Shown here one piece after another: positions 56,666 through 64,000 of a stretch of DNA of 64,000 bases (position 1 is the first letter of the stretch; the number at the start of each line of letters is the position of its first letter). A program made the translations under genes and the position numbers. The notes under the pieces are model-generated. The model did no database searches. It was not told where the DNA came from and saw nothing but the letters and a program-made list of their open reading frames with translations. This DNA is from Saprospiraceae bacterium (GTDB lineage: Bacteria; Bacteroidota; Bacteroidia; Chitinophagales; Saprospiraceae). The stretch is taken from positions 124,001 through 188,000 of the forward strand of contig JADKBS010000014.1 of assembly GCA_016714985.1 (NCBI GenBank), written 5' to 3'.

Positions 56666-58615
56666 TTAATACTTCACACCTTTTTCCTCCAAACGCGTTA
56701 TCTTGATTTCTGTGCGTCGGTTTTGCTCGTGCGTGGCGTCGTCGCACTCCACGTCGTTGACGCAATGGTTGACGAGCTGCGTCTCGCCGTAGCCCTTCGC
56801 AGCCAAGCGTTTGCGGCTGATGCCCTTTTTCACGATATAATCCACGGCGGCCTGTGCCCGCTGCTGCGATAGCCATTCGTTGTACTGGTCGGAGCCACGG
56901 GCGTCGGTGTGCGAACCCAATTCGATTTCGAGGCTTGGGTATTTTTTCATCATCGTCACCAAATGGTCGAGGTCAACGGCGGCATCCTTGCGGATGAAGA
57001 ACTTGTTGTAATCGTAGTAAACGTTCTCCAACTCGATGACCGTCCCGACTTCTAGCAATGGGCTTTCAACTTTGACAGGAGCCTCTGGGGCCAGGTACAT
57101 GGCAAAGGTCATGTCGCCGTCGTCGCAGTTGATTTCACCCATTTTCCAAAGCTTTTCCTGCTTCGTAAAACCCGTTTTTTGTGCCAGCGCCTCGTATTCG
57201 CAATTGCAATCTATCGGGAATTTGAAACTGCCATCGGCATTGGTGCTGTATGATTCCACTTTGTTGGTACATTTGTTCAGCACTTGCACGGTGGAGCCTT
57301 GGAGCGGGGAGTCCGTCACCCGGTTGCGCACTACGCCCGTGAAGGCAATTGCCTTGAACTTTTCGATGGGTACGAGGTATTCTGGCACCGCCAACATCTC
57401 GGTAGAGGTCACGAGCAGGCGCACGGGTTTGTAGCCCTCCTTGCTCACTTCGATATAATAGTTCTCCCCCGGTACGACCGGCACCTTGATTTCGCAGCTT
57501 TTTGCAATTGGGCCTTGCACCGAAAAGCCTTCCGTGTAAAGCACCACGTAGTCTTGTTGGGCATTGTACATGTTCTCAACGCTGCCCCACGCAGGGCTTT
57601 CCGCCGGCCTGATTTGAAGTTCCGCATCGGTGATGCGGATGCCAGTGCCTTTTTCCACCACGCAAACGTTTGCCAATTGCGGGCGCACGCCTTGGAACTT
57701 CCAACGGTAGATGTCGTCCTGCCCTTTGCCGCCTGGTCGGTTGGACGTCAGGAAGCCCTTGAACTCCGTCTTATCGGTGGTAAAGGCAAAATCGTCCTGT
57801 GCCGAGTTGACGGGGGCGGGGAGGCGCAGTGGTTGGCTGGCTTCCATGCCGATCATGATCACGGAATAGACATCCAGCCCACCCATGCCCTGCCTTCCGT
57901 CGGAGGAGTAGTACAGGGTGTTGCTGGCCGACACGAAGGGGAAAATCTCATCCCCAGCCGTATTGACGTTCGGGCCAAGGTTGATGGGTGTCCCCCATTT
58001 TTCGGCATTTTTCGTCACGGCGTAGATGTCCATGCCGCCATAGCCGCCCGGCCTGTTAGAAGCGAAGTAAAGGATGGTACCATCCGCATTCAGCGTGGGG
58101 TGGCAGGTGGAGTAGTTGTCATTGTTGAAGGGCAACGCTTGGGTATGTTCCCAGCGGCCTTCCACCCACTCAGCGGTATAGGTTTTCAGGTCAATGACCC
58201 CAAGCGTGTTTGGGCCACTGCCGTTGTTGCGGGAGAAAATCATGGTCTTGCCATCGGGGGTGAAAGTAGGTGCCCCGTCATGGTATTTTTCGTTGATTTC
58301 GCCTCGAACGAGGTCAGGTGCGAAAAATCGGCCCTCGGCGTCTTCTTTTGCAAAATAGAGGTCAGAGTACCGACCCGTCACCAGGTCTTGGTCGCAGACA
58401 AAGACCCGTTTGCCGCCCCGTGCCGAAGTGAACATCACCCCATTGCTGTAGGGTACGGCGCAATAGTCGAGGTACTCCGTGTTGAGGTCCTTCGCATTGT
58501 CGAGCACATAGTTGCCGTTTGGTGGGACCTGCAGTTTCACGTTATATGCGCTCTGTGCACCAGCCCAACCAGCGGGCAATAGCAGCGCAATGATTATTTT
58601 AGATGCTAATTTCAT
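56666..58615 (-). CDS. OmpA family protein with PD40/WD40-like repeats (T9SS-associated)
   Basis: A protein of 649 aa: signal peptide 'KIIIALLLPAGWAGAQSAYN'; PD40 blades 'GAPTFTPDGKTMIFSRNNGS', 'CHPTLNADGTILYFASNRPG', 'EIFPFVSASNTLYYSSDGRQ'; a CarboxypepD_reg-like domain ('FTGVVRNRVTDSPLQGSTVQ'); and a C-terminal OmpA peptidoglycan-binding domain ('IELGSHTDARGSDQYNEWLS', 'GISRKRLAAKGYGE'). This plan occurs next to PorP/SprF genes and is related to PorE-type proteins that tie T9SS surface components to peptidoglycan. It is the third gene of the adhesin module. Confidence 0.92.
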   Translation of the reverse strand: MKLASKIIIALLLPAGWAGAQSAYNVKLQVPPNGNYVLDNAKDLNTEYLDYCAVPYSNGVMFTSARGGKRVFVCDQDLVTGRYSDLYFAKEDAEGRFFAPDLVRGEINEKYHDGAPTFTPDGKTMIFSRNNGSGPNTLGVIDLKTYTAEWVEGRWEHTQALPFNNDNYSTCHPTLNADGTILYFASNRPGGYGGMDIYAVTKNAEKWGTPINLGPNVNTAGDEIFPFVSASNTLYYSSDGRQGMGGLDVYSVIMIGMEASQPLRLPAPVNSAQDDFAFTTDKTEFKGFLTSNRPGGKGQDDIYRWKFQGVRPQLANVCVVEKGTGIRITDAELQIRPAESPAWGSVENMYNAQQDYVVLYTEGFSVQGPIAKSCEIKVPVVPGENYYIEVSKEGYKPVRLLVTSTEMLAVPEYLVPIEKFKAIAFTGVVRNRVTDSPLQGSTVQVLNKCTNKVESYSTNADGSFKFPIDCNCEYEALAQKTGFTKQEKLWKMGEINCDDGDMTFAMYLAPEAPVKVESPLLEVGTVIELENVYYDYNKFFIRKDAAVDLDHLVTMMKKYPSLEIELGSHTDARGSDQYNEWLSQQRAQAAVDYIVKKGISRKRLAAKGYGETQLVNHCVNDVECDDATHEQNRRTEIKITRLEEKGVKY

Positions 58616-58806
58616 TGTTGTATTGCTTGATTGTTATATTGTTAGATGGTTTCATTGTTTTATTGCTTTGATGGGACGACCAGCTAAGTGAAGTTGAGTA
58701 ATCAGGTCGATTGGATTTGCAAATACTTGTCAATCAATGCCTTGCAAATTCACCGTTCATCATTCACTGAGGCGCCCAACAATTAGGCAATTCAACAATC
58801 TAACAA

Positions 58807-59718
58807 TCAAAAGAACCTCAAATGGCTCACCTCGCAGGACTTGCACTTGAAGGTGTAGCCCAGCATGATTTCCCAGCTTCCATTTGTGACCTTTCTCAAT
58901 TCCGACTGCGTGATGTCCACCGCCACGCCGAGCCTCATGCCGTTGTTGAACTCGATGCCAGACAATGCATCGAAGGAGTCGCCGAGGCGATAGCTGCCGC
59001 CAACCCAGAATATTTTCTTGAAAAGCAGGTTGACGTTTGCATCCACATCAACCGGTGCTGCTGGGTTGTAGCTGACCATGATGGCGGGCATCATGTCAAT
59101 GTTTTTCGTAAGCTGTGCACTAAAGCCTCCCATCAAATAGGTGGTGCGGGCGTTATTGGTCCGTTTGCTGCGGTCGAGGTAGAGGCCGCTCTTGAGCAAG
59201 CGGGGCATCGAAAGACCGAAATAGTAGTCCTTGCCAAGGAAGTAGGCACCTGCCCCGAAATTGCTGTTGAACAGCGTCTCATCCCCCTGCGGGATAGTCG
59301 GGTCATCGGGGTTGGTGGGGTTGGCCAGCGACCAGCGGATGCGCAACTGCTCCATTCTGCCGGACACGCCGATGCTCAGCTTGGCCGTTTCGCTCAATTT
59401 GATGCGGTAGGCATAGCTCAGGTCAACAGCGTTGGTCTTCACCTTGCCTATTTCGTCGGCGGTGATTCCAATGCCCATGCCGTTGCGCTTGGCAGCGAAA
59501 GGTGTATGGGCATTCACATGTACCGTTTGTGGCGACCCGTCAATGCCCGCCCATTGGTTGCGGTAGAGCGCAAGGGCATCAAATGCGCCCTTGGCTCCCG
59601 TATAGCCAGGGTTGTAGGCCAGTTTGTTGAAAGTGAAATGCGTGAACTGCACGTCACTCTGCGCCAGTGCCCCCCCTGCCAGTAAGAGTAAAACCAAGGA
59701 TTGGATTAGCTTTCTCAT
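58807..59718 (-). CDS. PorP/SprF family type IX secretion membrane protein
   Basis: A protein of 303 aa from ATG 59718 ('MRKLIQSLVLLLLAGGALAQ' signal peptide; two further in-frame ATGs lie upstream). The family start 'DVQFTHFTFNKLAYNPGYTG' and 'ALYRNQWAGIDGSPQTVHVN' is unmistakable. A barrel of about 14 strands ends 'WEIMLGYTFKCKSCEVSHLR'. PorP/SprF proteins receive type B (CHU_C) T9SS substrates at the outer membrane, and the adhesin gene immediately upstream has such an end, so it is the probable client. The 190-bp gap after it (58616-58806) holds only ATTGTT-rich repeats. Confidence 0.95.
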   Translation of the reverse strand: MRKLIQSLVLLLLAGGALAQSDVQFTHFTFNKLAYNPGYTGAKGAFDALALYRNQWAGIDGSPQTVHVNAHTPFAAKRNGMGIGITADEIGKVKTNAVDLSYAYRIKLSETAKLSIGVSGRMEQLRIRWSLANPTNPDDPTIPQGDETLFNSNFGAGAYFLGKDYYFGLSMPRLLKSGLYLDRSKRTNNARTTYLMGGFSAQLTKNIDMMPAIMVSYNPAAPVDVDANVNLLFKKIFWVGGSYRLGDSFDALSGIEFNNGMRLGVAVDITQSELRKVTNGSWEIMLGYTFKCKSCEVSHLRFF

Positions 59719-59751
59719 TTTATTTTTCATTGATTCATTGATGCACTGATT

Positions 59752-59817
59752 CATGGTTTCATTGCTTCATGGTTTCATTGCTATGTAACAATGGAGCCAT
59801 GAAGCAATGAAACCATG
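59752..59817. repeat. 29-bp inverted repeat between adhesin and PorP/SprF genes
   Basis: The arms 59752-59780 (CATGGTTTCATTGCTTCATG...) and 59789-59817 are reverse complements at 27 of 29 positions around an 8-nt loop. It could end the adhesin mRNA or stabilise the 3' part of a processed operon message. Confidence 0.8.
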
Positions 59818-59824
59818 AAGCCAT

Positions 59825-62800
59825 TTATCTGGTGATGGTGAAATACCCCTGCAAGCATTTTTCACTCTTGCCCTTCTCCGTTTGGATGAGGTAGAAATAA
59901 GTGCCCGGCGGGAGGCTATTGCCCTTGTAGCGGCCATCCCAGTCGTTGGCATAGCCGTCCTTGTCAAAGACCTTGTCGCCCCAACGGTTGAAGATGCGAA
60001 CGTTGTTGTCCTTGTACGACGTCTCCAAGCAAGGCACCTCGAAATTATCGTTAATGCCGTCGCCGTTGGGCGTGATGATGTTTGGTGCGAAGCAGTCCTG
60101 GTTCTCGTCGGTACCGAGCACGTTGAAGCGCACCGTAGCACGGTCGCAGTCGTCAGGGCAGTCGGAGTTACAGATTTCATAGACCATCACATCTGGGCCG
60201 AAGAAGTTATTCCTTGGTGTATAGGTTAGCTTGCCGTTCACCAATTCCGCCTTGCCGTTGGCAGGAGCTTCCACGATTCGTAGGTCCCAAGCCTGCACGT
60301 TGCCGGGCAGGTCGTTGACGACCACATCGGCATCGCTCAGGGTCTCGTTGAAGTTCAGGTCATATACGTCATCTGCTGCCGCAATGCCCGTGAAGACATG
60401 CACCTCGGCAGCCGGTGCCTCGAAAATGCAGCCGTCAACCATAAGCGTTGCAACATACTCGCCCGCTTGCCCCGGCGTTGCCGAGGGCAGAATAGGGTTC
60501 GGAACGTTGGCCGTGAAGCCCTGTGGGCCGTTCCACTGGTAGGTTGCGCCATCTACGGGCGAAACATTGAGTTGCACAAGGTCGCCTCGGCAAGCAGGTG
60601 TGCTGATGTCCGTGGAAGACGAGGTAAGCAGTGCTGGGGACTCCGTCAGCGTGACCAGTTCAAGGTTGGAAGGCGGCGTGGCGCATTCGCCGTTCGAGGC
60701 AATGACTGAGTAGATACCTACATTGCCAATGCTGGCATCACCTACGAAATAGGTCGGTTCAGCCGTCGTTCCCAACAAGACAGGCCCGTTGCCTGCATCG
60801 AAGTACCACTGGTACTGCATGTCGACATTCGGTGCAGCAGAGCTGTTCAACGTAAGTTGCTGGCCTTCGCAAAGCTGGTTGTCGTTGGCGGTCAACTGCA
60901 TGGCTGTTCCGCTCATACTGGCGACGAGCACCAGTTCGGCGTTAGATGGCTGCGTCGTGCAACTACCAGAGGCAACTACCACGGTATAAGTGCCCACATC
61001 GTCCATCGTCACATCGCCCACGAACCAGGTCGGCACATCAGAGATGCCGAGCAGTACCTGGCCATTCCCATTATCGAAATACCAGAGGTAAGAAGCCCCG
61101 GCATTTGGCCAAGCCGAGCTGTTCAACGTCAGCGTCTCTCCCATGCAAAGCTGGGTAGAGGTGGTCGTCAGCGTCGGTGGTATGCCGCTCAGGGCATTGG
61201 TCACCTCAACAGCGGCTGCGTTCGATGGCTGTGTCGTGCAGTTGCCAGCGGCAACCACCACGGTATAAGTGCCTTCGTTGCCGTTGGCAATGTTTGGCAA
61301 AAAGAAGGTCGGTGAGTTGGTGGCGCCGAGCAATGTGTTGGTGATGCCATTGTTGAAGTACCACTGGTATTGTATGTTGGTGCCCGGGTAAATCGAGCTG
61401 TTCAGCGCCAGGGTCTCACCCTCGCAGATTTGCTGGGCAGAAGCCGTGAGCGTCGGTGCGCCGCTGATGGCGTTCGTCACGCTGATGTCCTGTGCGTTGG
61501 ATGGCTGCGTTGAGCAGTTGCCCACGTTGGCAACCACCGTGTAGAAGCCCGCGTCGTTGGCGTCAACCCCTTGCACATAGAACGTTGGATTGTTCGTGGT
61601 GCCCAGCAGAACAGTAGCGTTGCTTGCCCCTGTCGGGTTGAAATACCAATTATAGCTGACGTTGTTGCTGGGGAAAAAGGTACTGTTCAACTCCAGGGTT
61701 TCGCCTTGGCAGAGCACATCGTTAACAACCGTCAGCGATGGGGCAGGGCCGATGTTCGTAGTCACGGTCACGGTCTCCGTGTTGGAGCCAGCCGACAAGC
61801 AGTTGCCATTGCCTGTCACTACTGAGTAGCTGCCCGAGTTGGCGGCTGTTATGTTGGGCAGTTGCAGCGTCGGCACGGCAGTCGTGCCAATGAGGTTGCC
61901 ATTGAAATACCATTGGTACTGTACGTTGTTGCCGGGCAACTGGGAGGTGCTGAGCGTGAGCGATTCGCCCAAGCAAAGAACGTTGCCAGAAACACTAAGG
62001 CTTGGAGCCGTACCAGCTTGGTTGAAAACCGTCACTTGCTGGCCACCTGAAGGCTGTGAAATACAACCGGAAACTTGCGCTTGGACGGTGTAAGTACCAC
62101 TGTTCAACGTTGTGGCATTTGCAATGGTAAAGATTGGCGTTTGCGTCGTACCGAGGGATACTGGGTTGTTTGACCCCGTGGGGTTGTAGAACCATTCATA
62201 GGTTGCACCGCTGATGTTCGAGCTGACCAGTTGCAGCGTTTCGCCTTCGCAAAGGTTGTTCGCATTGGCGGTGATGCTCGGCGTTTGCGACAGGACGTTC
62301 GTGACCATCACTTGTTGCGGGACGGATTGCGGGGACGTGCAGCCTCCAACCGACACGCCCACACTGTAGCCGCCACTGTTGGCCGTCGTGGCATTAGGAA
62401 CACTAAAGTTCGGTGTACTGGACGTGCCAATCGAGCTGCCATTGAAAAACCATTGATACTGTGCCCCAGTGCCAGCAGACGGTGTGTTGAGGATGATGGC
62501 CTGTGTTTGGCAAATCGTCCCATTTGTTACGGATATGGTGGGAGCTTGCGCCGCAGCAGTGCTGACAGTTACGTTGGTCAAGCCTGAGGCCTGCGTTGCA
62601 CAGCCCGTCGTGCCGACCGATACGAAATAGCTGCCATCGTAGGCACTGCTCACATTGTTGATGGCGAACGTGGGCATTGTGGTACTGCCCAAATTGATAG
62701 TGGTACTGCCATTGTCAAAGTACCATTCGTAGTTCACGCTGACGCCCGGATAGGCTGTTGCGCTTAGCTGCAACTGCGAACCGACACATGGCGTGTTGTC

Positions 62801-64000
62801 GTTGGCCGTAATGATAGGTGTTTGGCTGATGGATGCGCCCACCGTCACGGTCTCCACGTTGGAGGGTGGCGAAGTGCAGCCACCCACTTGGGCTACCACG
62901 GAGTAATTGCCCGTATTGCTTGGCGCTATATTGAATATGGTGAATGCCGGGACGGTTGTCGTTCCGAGCGGCGTCACAGTGGCGCCGTTGTTGAAGAACC
63001 ACTGGTAAGTGGCGCCGGTTGGAATGCCTGTTGCCGCCAGGCCCAAAATCGCACCTTGGCAGACCACGTTGCTTGTCACGCTTAATGTCGGAGCCGTGTT
63101 TTGCACGTTGACCACATTGAGCGTCGCCGCAGGTGATATTGCCGACTCACATGTTCCCCTCCTCACTTGCACTGAGTAGCTGCCGTTGTTGGATAGGGTC
63201 ACATTATCGAGTTGGAAGCTCGGCGTCGTGGTGGTCGTAAGCAGGATATTGCCAAAATACCACAGGTATTCCAAGTTTGGGCCATTTTGTACAGCTGTTG
63301 ATAGGGTCACGTCCTCGCCATTGCAAGGATCCAAGTCGCTGATAGTTAGTACGGGCGTGGATGGGGTCGTGGTCACGGTGACAGCCACCGAAGCGGGTTG
63401 TGAAGGACAGCCCCTGTCGGTGAAAACCGTTAGCACGTAATTGCCTGCCATGGCGTTGCTCAGGTTGCCGAGCGCAACAGGGAACGGACCTTGGGCCGGG
63501 GCAGCCGCTTGGAAAATGAACCCGTTAGGCCCTGTCCATGTGTAGGTCACATCGCCCTGCAATGGGGTGGGGTTGTTGGCCGTAAGGCTAACATTTTCGC
63601 CCACGCACACCGTGGCTGGCGCGCTCAGGTTGCTAATGGTTGCCACCGTAGTACTTGGGTTGCAAGTATAATCCCGCCAATCGGGCACTCCGTCGTTGTC
63701 AGTGTCAGGGCAAGGGTTGCCCGCCGGGCATTCCAGTTCATCGGCAAGGCCGTCGTCGTCTGTATCAAGGTCGTCCACGTCGGAGGTGCCATCGCCGTCG
63801 GTGTCGGTGCAGGGAGTGGAGGTCTCGCATTCGTAGGCATCGTCAATGCCGTCGTTGTCCCGGTCAAAATCCCGGAAGTCGGGGCTGCCGTCCGAATCGC
63901 CGTCAACGCAAGGTGCGTCAACAGGGCATTCGTCCATATCGGGGATGCCGTCGTTGTCGGCGTCGAGGTCACGGAAGTCGGGTTCGCCTTGGCCGTCCGT
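59825..64000 (-). CDS. Giant gliding-type adhesin with TSP3 and Ig-like repeats, T9SS type B (CHU_C) end; 5' end outside window
   Basis: The frame is open to the window edge (at least 1,391 aa). From the N-side: calcium-binding thrombospondin type 3 repeats ('DTDGDGTSDVDDLDTDDDGL'), about twelve Ig-like domains of roughly 85-90 residues with a Cys pair (pattern A-P-x-L-x-V-x-x-x-x-x-C-x-G, Y-x-W-Y/F-F-x, G-x-Y-x-V, G-x-C-x-x-x-P-S-N), a cadherin/VCBS-like domain ('AADDVYDLNFNETLSDADVV', 'GKLTYTPRNNFFGPDVMVYE'), and the CHU_C gliding-motility-associated end ('CFAPNIITPNGDGINDNFEV', 'VRIFNRWGDKVFD', 'PGTYFYLIQTEKG'). It is a surface adhesin secreted through T9SS, resembling the SprB group in plan. 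Confidence 0.93.
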   Translation of the reverse strand, partial: TDGQGEPDFRDLDADNDGIPDMDECPVDAPCVDGDSDGSPDFRDFDRDNDGIDDAYECETSTPCTDTDGDGTSDVDDLDTDDDGLADELECPAGNPCPDTDNDGVPDWRDYTCNPSTTVATISNLSAPATVCVGENVSLTANNPTPLQGDVTYTWTGPNGFIFQAAAPAQGPFPVALGNLSNAMAGNYVLTVFTDRGCPSQPASVAVTVTTTPSTPVLTISDLDPCNGEDVTLSTAVQNGPNLEYLWYFGNILLTTTTTPSFQLDNVTLSNNGSYSVQVRRGTCESAISPAATLNVVNVQNTAPTLSVTSNVVCQGAILGLAATGIPTGATYQWFFNNGATVTPLGTTTVPAFTIFNIAPSNTGNYSVVAQVGGCTSPPSNVETVTVGASISQTPIITANDNTPCVGSQLQLSATAYPGVSVNYEWYFDNGSTTINLGSTTMPTFAINNVSSAYDGSYFVSVGTTGCATQASGLTNVTVSTAAAQAPTISVTNGTICQTQAIILNTPSAGTGAQYQWFFNGSSIGTSSTPNFSVPNATTANSGGYSVGVSVGGCTSPQSVPQQVMVTNVLSQTPSITANANNLCEGETLQLVSSNISGATYEWFYNPTGSNNPVSLGTTQTPIFTIANATTLNSGTYTVQAQVSGCISQPSGGQQVTVFNQAGTAPSLSVSGNVLCLGESLTLSTSQLPGNNVQYQWYFNGNLIGTTAVPTLQLPNITAANSGSYSVVTGNGNCLSAGSNTETVTVTTNIGPAPSLTVVNDVLCQGETLELNSTFFPSNNVSYNWYFNPTGASNATVLLGTTNNPTFYVQGVDANDAGFYTVVANVGNCSTQPSNAQDISVTNAISGAPTLTASAQQICEGETLALNSSIYPGTNIQYQWYFNNGITNTLLGATNSPTFFLPNIANGNEGTYTVVVAAGNCTTQPSNAAAVEVTNALSGIPPTLTTTSTQLCMGETLTLNSSAWPNAGASYLWYFDNGNGQVLLGISDVPTWFVGDVTMDDVGTYTVVVASGSCTTQPSNAELVLVASMSGTAMQLTANDNQLCEGQQLTLNSSAAPNVDMQYQWYFDAGNGPVLLGTTAEPTYFVGDASIGNVGIYSVIASNGECATPPSNLELVTLTESPALLTSSSTDISTPACRGDLVQLNVSPVDGATYQWNGPQGFTANVPNPILPSATPGQAGEYVATLMVDGCIFEAPAAEVHVFTGIAAADDVYDLNFNETLSDADVVVNDLPGNVQAWDLRIVEAPANGKAELVNGKLTYTPRNNFFGPDVMVYEICNSDCPDDCDRATVRFNVLGTDENQDCFAPNIITPNGDGINDNFEVPCLETSYKDNNVRIFNRWGDKVFDKDGYANDWDGRYKGNSLPPGTYFYLIQTEKGKSEKCLQGYFTITR

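Noticed and set aside
57284..58582. Long plus-strand open frame opposite the OmpA/PD40 gene
   Set aside because: Antisense shadow of a GC-rich gene; the minus strand has a signal peptide, PD40 and OmpA motifs.
59825..63650. Repeated DNA in the adhesin as a mobile or satellite repeat
   Set aside because: The repetition is at protein level (Ig-like domains of about 85-90 residues) with diverged codons, so it is explained by domain duplication.
1..64000. tRNA, rRNA, riboswitch or replication-origin signals
   Set aside because: None was found by eye: no T-loop GGTTCGAATCC-like blocks with matching acceptor stems, no rRNA blocks and no DnaA-box cluster. Short RNAs could have been missed without a covariance search.

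Overview
This window looks like a chromosomal segment of a Bacteroidota bacterium, probably from the Saprospiria/Lewinella-Haliscomenobacter side of the phylum. The phylum call rests on type IX secretion sorting domains (type A 'PNP' ends and a CHU_C gliding-type end), a PorP/SprF protein next to an OmpA/PD40 protein, a TonB-dependent receptor with a carboxypeptidase-regulatory-like N-terminus, a periplasmic-propeller sensor kinase, a LytS/LytT pair and a TTTG / TANNTTTG promoter. The genus-level guess is inference. No rRNA, tRNA or CRISPR array was seen.

Layout. (1) 1-6.3 kb: the end of an acyl-CoA ligase, an MFS transporter, a three-gene surface-polysaccharide cassette (acyltransferase, glycosyltransferase-like protein, deacetylase) flanked by direct repeats of the MFS 5' end, and a voltage-gated-type K+ channel. 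(2) 6.3-20.4 kb: an AT-richer accessory island. It holds a complete IS3-family element, an LRR-Roc-COR-TIR (ROCO) protein converging on a sensor kinase / response regulator / metallo-beta-lactamase operon, and a KilA-N gene between two copies of a TonB-receptor 3' end. (3) 20.4-32.7 kb: TonB receptor, TspO, MarR, small stress and detoxification proteins, an alpha/beta-hydrolase lipoprotein, Uma2, and a LytS/LytT pair split by a MoaD-BNR gene pair on the other strand. (4) 33.0-42.3 kb: a YbhGFSR-like efflux gene set on the plus strand (TolC, HlyD, ABC, ABC, permease, permease). Its first four gaps each hold an oppositely oriented cassette: a ParE-type TA pair, an MNT/HEPN pair, a T9SS-sorted protein, and a UPF0175/PIN pair. 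(5) 42.3-54.9 kb: an IS256-type remnant, a large T9SS-secreted propeller protein, outer-membrane barrels, an AraC regulator, a small operon (DHFR-like, ArsR, SRPBCC-VOC fusion, DinB) and miscellaneous small proteins. (6) 55-64 kb: carbonic anhydrase and a T9SS surface module (giant Ig-repeat adhesin, PorP/SprF, OmpA).

Two features of the whole window matter for any reader. First, many genes are broken by single-base indels, often in homopolymers, and the frames rejoin into sensible full-length proteins (MFS, ROCO, sensor kinase, response regulator, MBL, ParE, large T9SS protein). Consensus sequencing error is a serious alternative to real pseudogenization. Second, intergenic DNA is rich in inverted repeats (a perfect 35-bp hairpin, a REP-like 20-bp palindrome family, 'cggaggca' repeats), and one family of 'aatccgaaatccgcaatc' repeats is inserted in frame inside coding genes.

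The best candidates for something undescribed are the ROCO-TIR plus two-component/MBL locus, possibly a defence or stress-signalling module, and the efflux operon interleaved with antisense toxin-antitoxin cassettes. Both are inferences from gene content and layout.
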